Positions 33,435 through 58,901 of a stretch of DNA of 64,000 bases are shown here, piece after piece (position 1 is the stretch's first letter; each line of letters begins with the position of its first letter). The notes under the pieces are model-generated. The model worked only from the letters and a program-made list of their open reading frames with translations. It was not told the DNA's origin and did no database searches. Position numbers and translations under genes: made by a program. Origin of the DNA: [Actinomadura] parvosata subsp. kistnae (GTDB lineage: Bacteria > Actinomycetota > Actinomycetes > Streptosporangiales > Streptosporangiaceae); contig NZ_OOHJ01000018.1 of the NCBI RefSeq assembly GCF_900323885.1, positions 2,591,001 to 2,655,000 of the forward strand, written 5' to 3'.

Positions 33435-34415
33435 TCAGGTGATGATCCTGCGCCGGGCGCCGTTGCCCGCGTATATCCGGCGCACGTCGCGAATCAGGTT
33501 GAGCCTCTTGAGCCAGCGATCATTTCCATCGTAACGGGCGTGGAACGGCTCGCGGCCGTGCACGATCCGGTAATTGTCGATGAACACCGCGTCGCCCGGC
33601 TGCAGCACGATCCGCTCGGCCGCCCCGCACAGCAGGTCATGGGTGACCTGGATGGCCGTCGCGGTCTTTTCGTCGTCCCGGTCGGCGGTCATGAAATCGC
33701 GGTCGAAGCGCAGATAAGGGTGCTCGGCCGGGCCGAAGACCACCGGGCCGACCGTGCTGCGCCGATTGCCCAGAACCTGCTCCCCGTCGATGGCGTTGAG
33801 TATCTCGCCGGTGTGCGAGTCGTCCGGGTAGAAGCGGAAGCGCGACTCCGACAGCACCTCCCGCAGGTCCTCGGGGAAGTCCAGCGCGTCGATCCTGGTG
33901 AACGTGGTGCCCACCTCGTCGGGGTTGCGCAGGCAGAACAGCGACACGTAGTCGCAGCGGAACGGGTGGAAGACGTCCTCGGTGTGCAGCGTGAGCTGGG
34001 CGGCGCTGCTGGCGCTGGTGAGCGACTCCTCCATGCCCGGAGCGGGCACGACGTCGTGCACGAGCCGCCCGTCCTGCTGGTTGACCCACCCGAACGGCTC
34101 CCCGAGCACGGAGCCGACCAGCAGCAGCACCAGCTCCTCCCGCCGGCCCGCGCCGGTCTTGGCCGCCAGGTCCCAGCCCGCCGGGGTGGGCGCCAGCGCC
34201 GGATCGACCGGGAGCCCCGACACCACCGCGAGGTCGGCCTCGGAGGCGCGCACGCCGCTCAGGAAGCGCCGCAGCCGCAGCGGCAGGCCGTGCGCGGCGG
34301 CCGCCGCCTCCTCGGCGAACCGCAACGGATCCCAGGAGGCCCAATCCGCCTGAACCTCCTCGGCCACTTCGGCGACCCGGGCCCGTTCCTGGGCGGTCAA
34401 ATGAAAAGTCTCCAT
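33435..34415 (-). CDS. Fe(II)/2-oxoglutarate amino-acid beta-hydroxylase, VioC/AsnO-like
   Basis: The 326-residue clavaminate-synthase-like oxygenase has a metal triad read as H144-x-E146 (LHTEDVFH) and H286 (RIVHGREPF), with R300 or R304 as the 2-oxoglutarate arginine. Layout and length match the group containing VioC (arginine beta-hydroxylase, viomycin), OrfP and AsnO (asparagine hydroxylase). It would hydroxylate a free basic or amide amino acid at C-beta before NRPS activation. Substrate choice cannot be read safely, but NRPS1 A3 has a code suited to a basic residue. No capreomycidine synthase (VioD-like) follows in the window. GGAGGA lies 5 nt before the ATG. It heads the minus-strand operon divergent from NRPS1. 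Confidence 0.88.
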   Translation of the reverse strand: METFHLTAQERARVAEVAEEVQADWASWDPLRFAEEAAAAAHGLPLRLRRFLSGVRASEADLAVVSGLPVDPALAPTPAGWDLAAKTGAGRREELVLLLVGSVLGEPFGWVNQQDGRLVHDVVPAPGMEESLTSASSAAQLTLHTEDVFHPFRCDYVSLFCLRNPDEVGTTFTRIDALDFPEDLREVLSESRFRFYPDDSHTGEILNAIDGEQVLGNRRSTVGPVVFGPAEHPYLRFDRDFMTADRDDEKTATAIQVTHDLLCGAAERIVLQPGDAVFIDNYRIVHGREPFHARYDGNDRWLKRLNLIRDVRRIYAGNGARRRIIT

Positions 34416-34517
34416 GCCGATCCTCCGGATGAGTCGTACTCGACGGCACGCCCGGTTCTGGGGTTCAGCGGGCGATATGCGAGTGAATACTGCCGGGCCG
34501 GCGGCGGGATTTCAACA

Positions 34518-34546
34518 TATCCCCGCGATATAGGAGAACTATAGTC
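34518..34546. promoter_or_regulatory. Direct heptamer repeat array in the hydroxylase/NRPS1 divergent promoter
   Basis: TATAGGA-GAAC-TATAGTC (34529-34546) is preceded one 11-bp step earlier by a weaker TATCCCC (34518). The core matches the site at 6968 at 14 of 16 positions. The complementary strand also reads TATAGTT-CTCC-TATATCG with the same period, so one site could serve both divergent operons. It lies 137 bp before NRPS1 and 114 bp before the hydroxylase, in a 268-bp AT-richer gap. It is a candidate SARP site. Confidence 0.5.
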
Positions 34547-34683
34547 CGGCACGGAATCCTGATCGCTGCAATTGGCCGGCGTGCGGTTGTCGCCGCACTT
34601 CGGCCTGCGTTCACGGACATTGTCGGCGGTAATTCTCCGCGACCTTCTTTGTTATTTGGCGGAATCGGCAGAAGGAGAGCGAC

Positions 34684-46596
<11,913 letters not shown>

Positions 46597-46612
46597 CACC
46601 GGAGGGCACGAC

Positions 46613-47887
46613 ATGACCGCAGACACGGCGCAGCGGAGCAAGCGGCCGCTGTTCAGGAACAGGGACTTCACCCTCCTGTGGGGCGGGGCGGCGTTCACCA
46701 CGCTCGGCGCCCAGGTCACGATCCTCGTCTACCCGCTGCTGGTGCTCTGGGCCGGCGGCACGGCCTCCTCGGCGGGGCTGGTCACGGGGGCGGCGCTGCT
46801 GCCGTACCTGCTGGTCCAGCTGCCCGCCGGGGCCATCGCCGACCGGTACGACCGCAGGCGCCTCATGATCATCTCGGACGCGGGCTGCCTGGTCGCGACC
46901 ACGAGCGTCATGCTGGCGGTGTTCCTCGACCGGGTGTGGCTGCCGCACCTCATGCTGGCCGCGTTCGTGCAGGGCAGCCTGGCCATCTTCTACGACCTGG
47001 CCGAGCGCTCGGCCGTACGGAACCTCGTCGAGGAGCACCAGGTGCCGGCCGCGCTCAGCCAGAACGAGGCCCGCCACCGCGCGATGATGATGCTCGGCCA
47101 GCCGCTCGGCGGCTTCCTGCTGAGCGTGACCCGCTGGGTGCCGTTCCTGTTCACCGCGCTCGCCCACCTGGCCTCGCTGCTCATGCTGCTGGCCATCAGG
47201 AAGAAGTTCCAGGGCGAGCGGGCCGCCAAGAGCGAGAGCGGGCTGTGGGCCGACATGGCGGAGGGCGTCGCGTGGCTGTGGCGGCAGACGTTCCTGCGCA
47301 ACGTGATGATCCTCGTTGCCATCAGCAACCTCGTCTTCGAGGGCATGAGCCTCGCGCTCATGGTCGTCATCCGTGACTCCGGCGGCTCGCCGACCACCAT
47401 CGGCGTCGTCGTCGCCATCGGTGGGGTCGGCGGGCTGCTCGGCGCCATGACCAGCATCTGGTGGCGGCGCCGGATCAGCCTGCCGGCGCTGATCGTGGCC
47501 GGGCTCGCCGCGTGGGCCGCGTGCGTGCCGCCGCTGGCGCTGATCACCAACCCGGTCCTGCTGGGCGTGGTGTTCGCCGCCTGCGGCTACATCGGCGGCG
47601 TCTTCAACGTCGCCGGCGGCGTCTACATGGTCGGCGTCGCCCCGGACCACATCCTGAGCAGGACGATCAGCGTGGCCATGCTGATCGGCGCCGGAGCGAG
47701 CTTCCTCGGCGCCGCCGGCTTCGGGTTCGCGCTCGACACGGCGGGCGTCGGCCGGACCGTGCTCGTCATGACCGTGCTCATGGGCTGCCTCGCGCTGGTC
47801 GCGCTGATCCTTCCGTCCGTGCGGGCGGCCGCGCGTACGCGGGAGGGCGGACGGCTCAGCGCCGAGGACGCCGCCGCGCTCGACTGA
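46613..47887 (+). CDS. MFS exporter, EntS-like
   Basis: The 424-residue 12-TM major-facilitator protein begins FRNRDFTLLWGGAAFTTLGAQVT, the standard opening of EntS-type exporters (enterobactin exporter family, often next to NRPS genes). Motif A is AGAIADRYDRRRLM (about residues 75-88). It lies 16 nt after NRPS1 with GGAGG as ribosome site and 33 nt before the Dap genes, so it is embedded in the NRPS operon. The probable role is efflux of the finished peptide, alongside the ABC pair on the other strand. Confidence 0.9.
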   Translation: MTADTAQRSKRPLFRNRDFTLLWGGAAFTTLGAQVTILVYPLLVLWAGGTASSAGLVTGAALLPYLLVQLPAGAIADRYDRRRLMIISDAGCLVATTSVMLAVFLDRVWLPHLMLAAFVQGSLAIFYDLAERSAVRNLVEEHQVPAALSQNEARHRAMMMLGQPLGGFLLSVTRWVPFLFTALAHLASLLMLLAIRKKFQGERAAKSESGLWADMAEGVAWLWRQTFLRNVMILVAISNLVFEGMSLALMVVIRDSGGSPTTIGVVVAIGGVGGLLGAMTSIWWRRRISLPALIVAGLAAWAACVPPLALITNPVLLGVVFAACGYIGGVFNVAGGVYMVGVAPDHILSRTISVAMLIGAGASFLGAAGFGFALDTAGVGRTVLVMTVLMGCLALVALILPSVRAAARTREGGRLSAEDAAALD

Positions 47888-47920
47888 GTCATCCCATATC
47901 CCTTGGACGGAGCCAGCGCT

Positions 47921-48928
47921 GTGCCCACTTCTGTGCCTTATCCCATAACCCGTGACGGCATCCTCGCCACCGTCGGGCAGACCCCTCTCGTCCGGCTCGA
48001 CCGGCTGTTCCCCGGCTTCCACTCCCGCGTGTTCGCCAAGCTGGAGCGGTTCAACCCGGGCGGGAGCATCAAGGACCGCAGCGCGCTCAGCATGTTGTCC
48101 GAGGCCATCCGCGCGGGCGAGCTGGAGCCCGGCCGCTCCACGGTCATCGAGTCGAGCTCCGGCAACCTCGCCGTCGGGATGGCGCAGATCTGCCGATATT
48201 TCGGGGTGCGGTTCATCTGCGTCGTGGACGCCAAGACCACCGAGCAGAACCTGGCCATCCTGAAGGCGTTCCAGGCCGAGGTCGAGGTGGTCGACTCCCC
48301 CGACCCGGAGACCGGCGAGTACCTGCCGCGCCGCATCCAGCGGGTACGCGAGCTGATGGAGACCGTCCCGCACGCCTACCACCCCGACCAGTACGGCAAC
48401 CCGCTCAACTCCCGCGCCCACCACGCCACCATGCGCGAGATCGTCGAAGCCCTCGACGGCCAGATCGACCACCTGCTCTGCTCGGTCGGGTCGTGCGGCA
48501 CGCTGGTGGGCTGCGCCGACTACGTGCGCGCCCACGGCCTGCCGATCACCATCAACGCCGTGGACGCGGTCGGCAGCATGATCTTCGACGGGCAGACGCG
48601 CGGCCCGAGGCTGCTGCCCGGCCACGGCGCCGCCGTCCGCCCCGCCCTCTTCCGCCCGGACGCCGCCGACCGCGTCGTCCACGTCAACGACCTGGACTGC
48701 GTCGTCGGCTGCAGGAAGCTGTCGGAGCGCGAGGCCATCCTGGCCGGCGGCTCGTCGGGCGCCACGGTCGCGGCGCTGGCCGCGCTGCGCGCGGAGATCC
48801 CGCCCGGCTCCACCTGCGTGCTGGTCTTCCCCGACGGCGGCGACCGCTACCTCAACACCATCTACTCCGACGCCTGGGTGCGCCGCACCTTCGGAGAGGT
48901 CTCCCATCTGTGGAAGGACGAGGACTGA
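47921..48928 (+). CDS. sbnA: SbnA-like PLP enzyme of L-2,3-diaminopropionate biosynthesis
   Basis: This 335-residue cysteine-synthase-fold enzyme has the PLP lysine in NPGGSIKDRSA (about residue 47), the substrate loop ESSSGNLAVGMA, and the phosphate-binding SVGSCGTLVG. The wording is that of SbnA/VioB-type enzymes, which join O-phospho-L-serine with L-glutamate to give N-(1-amino-1-carboxyl-2-ethyl)-glutamate. The SbnB-like gene 2 nt downstream then releases L-2,3-diaminopropionate. A GTG with CGGAG upstream was chosen. A TTG six codons earlier or a GTG four codons later are possible. It is a diagnostic precursor gene: Dap or a derivative is expected in the peptide. Confidence 0.92.
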   Translation: MPTSVPYPITRDGILATVGQTPLVRLDRLFPGFHSRVFAKLERFNPGGSIKDRSALSMLSEAIRAGELEPGRSTVIESSSGNLAVGMAQICRYFGVRFICVVDAKTTEQNLAILKAFQAEVEVVDSPDPETGEYLPRRIQRVRELMETVPHAYHPDQYGNPLNSRAHHATMREIVEALDGQIDHLLCSVGSCGTLVGCADYVRAHGLPITINAVDAVGSMIFDGQTRGPRLLPGHGAAVRPALFRPDAADRVVHVNDLDCVVGCRKLSEREAILAGGSSGATVAALAALRAEIPPGSTCVLVFPDGGDRYLNTIYSDAWVRRTFGEVSHLWKDED

Positions 48929-48930
48929 AC

Positions 48931-49941
48931 GTGCTGATCATCCGACACGACGAGGTGCGCGAGATCCTGACGGGCGCGGAGGGCGCCGTCCTCGATCTGG
49001 TGCGGCGGACCTACCGGCGGCACGACGAGGGCGCCACGGCCGTGCCGCACTCGACGTTCCTGCGTTTCCCCGGCGACCGGGCCAACCGCATCATCGGCCT
49101 GCCCGCCTACCTCGGCGGCGACCAGCCTGCCGCCGGCATCAAGTGGGTCGCGTCCTTCCCCGCCAACCTCGCCGCCGGGCTGGCCCGCGCCAGCGCCACC
49201 ATCGTGCTGAACTCGATGGAGACCGGCCGCCCCGAGGCGTTCCTGGAGGGCGCCCGGATCTCCGCCGCCCGCACGGCGGCCTCCGCCGCGGTCGCCGCGG
49301 GCACGCTGCTCGGCGGCGCCCGCCCGACCGGCGTGTCCATGATCGGCTGCGGGCTGATCAACTTCGAGACGCTGCGGTTCCTGGCCGCCTCGCTCCCGGC
49401 GATCCCCGAGGTGACGATCCACGACTCCTCCCCCGCCCGCGCCGGGGAGTTCGCCGAGCGGGCCGCGGCGCTGCTGCCGCACGCCCGCCTGACGATCACC
49501 GCCGCCGCCGGCGAGGCCGTGGCCGCCCACGAGCTGGTCTCCATCGCGACGACCGCCGTCGAGCCGCACCTGACGCTGGCGGGCGTCAGGCCGGGAGCGG
49601 TGGTCCTGCACATCTCGCTGCGCGACATCGTGCCCGAGACGATCCTGGCCGCCCGCAACGTGGTGGACGACGTCGACCACGCCGTACGCGAGCGCACCTC
49701 CCTGCACCTGGCCGAGCTGCGCACCGGCGGGCGCGACTTCGTCCACGCCACCCTGGGCGGGCTGCTGCGCGGCACGTCCACCCTGCCCGGCGGCCAGGAC
49801 AGTCCCGTGATCTTCTCGCCGTTCGGGCTCGGCGTCCTGGACATCGCGCTCGCCCGGTACGTCGCGGACGAGGCCCGCGAACGCGGGCTGGGCGTGCCGG
49901 TCGAGGACTTCCTGCCGCAGCCCGAACCCGTCCACGCCTGA
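48931..49941 (+). CDS. sbnB: SbnB-like NAD-dependent dehydrogenase (Dap-forming, ornithine cyclodeaminase fold)
   Basis: The 336-residue ornithine-cyclodeaminase/mu-crystallin-fold protein contains PAAGIKWVASFPAN (about residues 68-81), a Rossmann GCGLINFETLRF (about 138) and LHISLRDIVPETI. This is the SbnB/VioK pattern. It oxidatively cleaves the SbnA product to L-2,3-diaminopropionate, 2-oxoglutarate and NADH. The GTG start lies 2 nt after the SbnA-like stop. Together they form the two-step Dap pathway known from staphyloferrin B, viomycin and zwittermicin clusters. Confidence 0.9.
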   Translation: MLIIRHDEVREILTGAEGAVLDLVRRTYRRHDEGATAVPHSTFLRFPGDRANRIIGLPAYLGGDQPAAGIKWVASFPANLAAGLARASATIVLNSMETGRPEAFLEGARISAARTAASAAVAAGTLLGGARPTGVSMIGCGLINFETLRFLAASLPAIPEVTIHDSSPARAGEFAERAAALLPHARLTITAAAGEAVAAHELVSIATTAVEPHLTLAGVRPGAVVLHISLRDIVPETILAARNVVDDVDHAVRERTSLHLAELRTGGRDFVHATLGGLLRGTSTLPGGQDSPVIFSPFGLGVLDIALARYVADEARERGLGVPVEDFLPQPEPVHA

Positions 49942-49975
49942 CCATCCACCCCTTTTCTTCGAGGAGACAGCCGAC

Positions 49976-50145
49976 ATGAGTGACCGATACCTCGTGGTGC
50001 TCAACGACGAGGAGCAGTACTCCGTCTGGTGGGCCGACCGCGACCTGCCCGCCGGCTGGCGGGCCGAGGGCACCGGGGGCACCAGGGAAGAGTGCCTCCA
50101 GCACATCGACCGGGTCTGGACCGACATGCGCCCGCTGAGCCTGCG

Positions 50146-50149
<4 letters not shown>
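49976..50149 (+). CDS. MbtH-like protein
   Basis: The 57-residue protein is a small partner that binds and activates NRPS adenylation domains. Family residues are present: NDEEQYSVW (the usual L-W-P is changed to V-W-W), LPAGWRAEG, TREECLQHI and WTDMRPLSLR at the C-terminus. It is slightly shorter than the ~70-residue norm, lacking a tail. GAGGAGA lies 8 nt before the ATG. It overlaps the start of NRPS2 by 4 nt, so its first client is probably an NRPS2 adenylation domain. Confidence 0.95.
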
Positions 50150-55022
<4,873 letters not shown>

Positions 55023-55026
<4 letters not shown>

Positions 55027-55943
55027 CCACAACGCGGCACCTCATCTCGGTGGACGACCTGACCGACGGCGACATCCACCGCCTGGCCGCCCGCGGCGTC
55101 CGCTTCCGCGAGGGCACCGCCGCGGCCGGCACGCCGCTGGCCGGGCACCTCGCCGGCATCTACTTCCGCAAGACCTCGACCAGGACCAGGACCGCGTTCA
55201 CGGCGGGCGCGCTGCGGCTGGGCGCGCAGACCATCGCCTACGGCCCGGACGACCTGCAGACCAACACGGGCGAGACCGTCGAGGACACGGCCCAGGTGTT
55301 CGGCCGCATGCTCGACGTCCTCGTGGCCCGCACCGCGGGCGACCCGGCCGAGCTGCGCGCGTTCGCCGCCGGGAACCGCATGTCGGTGATCAACGCGATG
55401 AGCGCGCCCGAGCACCCGACCCAGGCGCTGACCGACCTCACCACGCTGCTGTGGCACTTCGGCCACGTCGACGGCCTGCGCGTGTTGTACGTCGGCGAGG
55501 GCAACAACACCGCCGCCGCCCTGGCCCTGGCCCTCAGCAGGTACCGCTCGGCCCACCTCGACCTGCGCACCCCGCCCGGCTACGGCCTGACCGGCGAGGT
55601 GCTGGCCAGGATCGACCCCAAGGTGGTCACCGAACGGCACGACATGAAGGACCTGCCCGAGGGCGTGGACGTCATCTACACCACCCGCTGGCAGACCACC
55701 GGCACCAGCAAGCCGGACGCGAACTGGCGAAACATCTTCGCGCCCTTCCAGGTGACCGCCGACCTGTGGCGGGGCAGCCCCGACGCGGTCTTCATGCACG
55801 ACCTGCCCGCCCACCGCGGCGAGGAGGTCACCGCCGAAGTCCTCGACGGCCCGCGCAGCATCGCCTTCGACCAGGCCGAGAACAAGCTGCACAGCGCCAT
55901 GGCCGTCCTGGAGTGGTGCCGCGGCGCGGACCCCGCCCCATGA
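55023..55943 (+). CDS. Ornithine/aspartate carbamoyltransferase-family enzyme, VioL-like candidate
   Basis: The 306-residue protein transfers carbamoyl from carbamoyl phosphate to an amine. The carbamoyl-phosphate site S52-T-R-T-R-T and H131-P-T-Q are intact, as is the late loop LPAHRGEEV. The ornithine-binding HCLP is changed to H259-D-L-P, pointing to a different amine acceptor. Inside an NRPS operon with Dap genes, the analogy is VioL of viomycin, which makes the ureido group on a Dap-derived residue. It overlaps NRPS2 and the dehydrogenase by 4 nt each. A plain arginine-pathway role is unlikely in this position. Whether it acts on free Dap or on the peptide is unknown. Confidence 0.85.
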
Positions 55944-57724
55944 CGGCCCCGCACCCGACGCCACCGGCCCCGCACACCGCTCCGCCGACGCCGACGCCGA
56001 CGCAGGCGCAGGCGCAGGCGCAGGCACCGACGCAGGCGCCAGCGCAGGCGCAGACGCAGGCGCAGGCGCGGGGTCTGGACGCCGTGCTCGGCGACCCGTG
56101 GGACGCGTCCAACCCGCTCGGCTTCGCCGCCGTCCTGGACGCCGACGAGCGCGGCGAGCTGTCGGCCGCCGGGGAGAAGGCGCTGACCGCCGCCGGGCTC
56201 GCCGAGGAGTTCGTGCCGCGCTCGCTCGGCGGCCGGCTGACCGGCGTCGAAGGGCTCGTCCAGGTCATGCGGGCGATCTTCCGGCGCGACCCCACCCTCG
56301 GCCTCGGCTACGGCATCACCAGCTTCATCGCCGCCGTCCCCGTCTGGACCGACGGCAGCCCCGCGCAACGCGACCGGCTGGCCGGTCTGCTGCTCGGGGG
56401 CGAGCGCGCGGCGGCGGCGTTCACGGAGCTGGCCCACGGCGCCGACTTCACCCGCGTCGCCCTGCGCGCCGACCCCGCGCCCGGCGGCGGCTTCCTCGTC
56501 ACCGGCGCGAAGCAGCTCATCAACAACATCGCCCGCTCCCGCGCGGTGACGTTGTTCGCCCGCACCAGCGACGAGCCGGGCAGCCGCAGCCACTCCACGC
56601 TGCTGCTCGACCTGGCCGACGCGCCGCCGGACACCTACCGGGTCCTGCCGCGCTTCCCCACCTCGGGCCTGCGGGCGAGCCTGCTCGCGGGCATCGACTT
56701 CGACCGCTGCCCCGTTCCGGAGGACAGCGTGGTCGGGGAGCGCGGCGCGGGCCTGGAGACCGCGCTGAGAGCCTTCCAGGTCACCCGTACGGCGCTGCCC
56801 GCGATCGTCGTCGGCGTGCTCGACACCCAGCTCAGGCTGGCGGCCGGCTTCGCCGGGGAACGGGTGCTCTACGGGCGGCCGGTCGCCGACCTCCCCCAGT
56901 CCAGGGCCTGCCTGACGGGGGCGCTGGCCGATCTGCTGGTGTGCGACGCCTTCAGCGGCGTGGCCGGGCGCGCCCTGCACCTGCTGCCCGACCGGACCAG
57001 CGTGGTCGCCGCGGCCTCCAAGTACGTCGTCTCGACGCTCATGGAGTCGGCCTCGTACGAGCTGTCGGTGCTGCTGGGGGCGCGCTCGTACCTGAGGGAG
57101 GGGCCGTACGGGCTGTTCCAGAAGTACCAGCGGGACCTGGCGGTGACCGCGCTCGCGCACGCCAGCGCCGCGGCCTGCCTGTCCACGATCATCCCGCAGC
57201 TGCCCCGGCTGGCCCGGCGGAGCTGGTTGCGGGCGGACCCGGCGGGGCCCGAGCTGTTCAGGCTGGGGGAGGAGCTGCCCGAGCTGGACTTCAGCCTGCT
57301 GGCCGCGGACGCGCGGGGCGCCGACTCGCTGACGGCCGCGCTGGCGCTGGCCGACCTGCCGGAGCTGGCGCCGCTGCGGGACGTCTTCCTGGGCGAGCTG
57401 GCCGGGCTGCGGGAGCGGTGCGTGGACCTGCCGCCCCGCGAGCGGACGGTGTCGGCGTCGGCGGAGACGTTCGTGCTCGCCGAGCGGTACAGCCTGGTGC
57501 TGGCCGCGGGCGCCTGCGCGGGCGTGTGGGCCGCGCGCCGCGACCCGTTCACCACCGCGTGGCTGCTGGTCGCGCTGGGCCGGCTGGCCGACCGGCTGGG
57601 CCTGCCGCACCCGCCGCCGCCCCCGGAGGCGGGGCGGCTGCTCTTCAGCGAGCTAGTCGCCCGCCGGGAGCGGTCGCTGACCTTCGACTTCTCCGCACAC
57701 CCGCTGGCCCGGCACGGCCGCTGA
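55940..57724 (+). CDS. Acyl-CoA dehydrogenase-family flavoprotein (ACAD2)
   Basis: The 594-residue protein is a paralogue of ACAD1, sharing its extended length, LINNIARSRAVTLFAR, FQVTRTALPAIVVGVLDTQLRLA and FQKYQRD. The FAD-contact segment is AAFTELAHGADFTRVAL. Where ordinary enzymes have YEGT and ACAD1 has FDGN, it reads AHAS, so the usual catalytic carboxylate is missing. The first ~45 residues are Pro/Thr and Gln/Ala repeats. Next to the carbamoyltransferase it could be a VioJ-like desaturase of a Dap/ureido-alanine residue. Alternatively it is a second lipid desaturase, as in the paired dehydrogenases of ramoplanin. It is the last gene of the NRPS operon. Confidence 0.8.
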   Translation: MTAPHPTPPAPHTAPPTPTPTQAQAQAQAPTQAPAQAQTQAQARGLDAVLGDPWDASNPLGFAAVLDADERGELSAAGEKALTAAGLAEEFVPRSLGGRLTGVEGLVQVMRAIFRRDPTLGLGYGITSFIAAVPVWTDGSPAQRDRLAGLLLGGERAAAAFTELAHGADFTRVALRADPAPGGGFLVTGAKQLINNIARSRAVTLFARTSDEPGSRSHSTLLLDLADAPPDTYRVLPRFPTSGLRASLLAGIDFDRCPVPEDSVVGERGAGLETALRAFQVTRTALPAIVVGVLDTQLRLAAGFAGERVLYGRPVADLPQSRACLTGALADLLVCDAFSGVAGRALHLLPDRTSVVAAASKYVVSTLMESASYELSVLLGARSYLREGPYGLFQKYQRDLAVTALAHASAAACLSTIIPQLPRLARRSWLRADPAGPELFRLGEELPELDFSLLAADARGADSLTAALALADLPELAPLRDVFLGELAGLRERCVDLPPRERTVSASAETFVLAERYSLVLAAGACAGVWAARRDPFTTAWLLVALGRLADRLGLPHPPPPPEAGRLLFSELVARRERSLTFDFSAHPLARHGR

Positions 57725-58037
57725 GTACTGCTCCGCTCTGTACGCGCCCGGCGGGCACTCGAGGCCGCACCCGCCGGGCGGCTTGGCGCTCAGGAGGAGC
57801 GGGCACCACTCGCGGGCACCCGTGGCTCCTTCACTTCTCGGCATCGTCCTCATGCACCCATCGTGTCGATCGGACCGCGAGCTGTCGCTACCCGCTGTGC
57901 CACCATCCGCCCGGAAGCTGTCTGCACCTCGCCTCGCCGGGCCGCAGCTCAGGACACTGTGGCGCGGCCCCGTGAAGCAGGCATGAGGGGCAGAATACCA
58001 TTCTGTTACAGGGGCACCACGGAGGAAAGTGCTCCGA
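57725..58037. other. 313-bp non-coding gap at the right cluster border
   Basis: This gap contains the hairpin described separately and otherwise short frames without ribosome sites. A minus-strand 66-codon frame with several Cys (57653-57853) overlaps the end of ACAD2 and has no Shine-Dalgarno. Nothing else was recognised. Confidence 0.6.
57745..57780 (+). terminator. Strong hairpin at the end of the NRPS operon
   Basis: CGCCCGGCGGG (57745-57755) and CCCGCCGGGCG (57770-57780) are a perfect 11-bp stem with a 14-nt loop, 21 nt after the dehydrogenase stop. It has no U-tract. It marks the likely 3' end of the biosynthetic cluster. Confidence 0.65.
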
Positions 58038-58694
58038 TCACGGATGCGCGGTGCCGGACGACTGCAGGAAGCGGATGACGGCGATCACCCGGCGGTGGTC
58101 GGTGTCCGTCGGCGCGAGCCCCAGCTTGGCGAAGATGTTGTTGACGTGCTTGGCCACCGCGCTCTCGCTGACCACCAGCGCCGCCGCGATGCCCGCGTTG
58201 GAACGTCCCTGAGCCATCTGGCCGAGCACTTCCAGCTCGCGTGGCGTCAGGCCCTTCAGCGGGTCGCGGTGGCGGGCCAGCACCTGGGAGACCACCTCGG
58301 GGTCGAGCACCGTGCCCCCGTCGGCCACCTGCCGCACCGCCCGCAGGAACCCCTTGACGTCGACGACGCGATCCTTCAGCAGGTAGCCCACGCCGGACAT
58401 GTCGCCCGACAGCAGATCGGTCGCGTAGCGCTCCTCGACGAACTGCGACAGCACCAGCACCGCGATCTCCGGCCGCTCCCTGCGCAGCTTGAGCGCCGCC
58501 CGCAGCCCCTCGGTCGTGTTGGTCGGCGGCATGCGGACATCCACCACCACCACGTCGGGCGAGAACCGCTCGACCGCCGCGATCAGCTCCTCGGCGTCGC
58601 CCACGGCCGCGACCACCTCGATGCCGCCGGCCTCCAGGATGCGGGTGATGCCCTCCCGTAACAGGACGGAGTCTTCGGCGATCGCCACGCGCAC
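58038..58694 (-). CDS. NarL/FixJ-family response regulator (LuxR HTH)
   Basis: The 218-residue protein has a receiver domain (VRVAIAEDSVLLREG start, phospho-Asp in VVVVDVRMPP near residue 54, Lys in YLLKDRV) and a C-terminal LuxR helix-turn-helix (LTPRELEVLGQMAQGRSNAGIA, then SAVAKHVNNIFAKLG). The GTG start has GGGGAG upstream. A second GTG two codons on is possible. It is divergent from the DUF4097/kinase pair, and the kinase there is its probable partner. The 207-bp divergent gap between them shows no clear site. Confidence 0.93.
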   Translation of the reverse strand: MRVAIAEDSVLLREGITRILEAGGIEVVAAVGDAEELIAAVERFSPDVVVVDVRMPPTNTTEGLRAALKLRRERPEIAVLVLSQFVEERYATDLLSGDMSGVGYLLKDRVVDVKGFLRAVRQVADGGTVLDPEVVSQVLARHRDPLKGLTPRELEVLGQMAQGRSNAGIAAALVVSESAVAKHVNNIFAKLGLAPTDTDHRRVIAVIRFLQSSGTAHP

Positions 58695-58901
58695 GGCCTC
58701 TCCCCAGGTCACCCGCCGTCGGCACCACACAAGCGGTTCCACTGTAGCCGGTTCCGGTCCGCGGTGATCGGTTCGGTCCTGGTCCGTCCCGCGCCGCGCG
58801 CAGTACGCTGAAACCGCGCGTGGGGCACCCCGGCACTCCTCGGCCCCGGCGACGACCTTCGACGCTTTGTGTCCCCAGGGAGCCCGCGGGCAGGAGGATC
58901 C

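Noticed and set aside
34529..34544. Reading TATAGGAGAACTATAG as a TetR/MarR-type inverted-repeat operator (TATAG...CTATA).
   Set aside because: The symmetry is perfect only here. The equivalent site at 6968 reads TATAG...GTATA and the one at 22821 has no dyad, whereas the 11-bp direct-repeat period holds at all three.
57653..57853. 66-codon minus-strand frame with Cys/Gly/Pro-rich centre, resembling a RiPP precursor at first glance.
   Set aside because: It overlaps the 3' end of the acyl-CoA dehydrogenase, lacks a ribosome site, and no RiPP enzyme is nearby. Its core coincides with the terminator hairpin.
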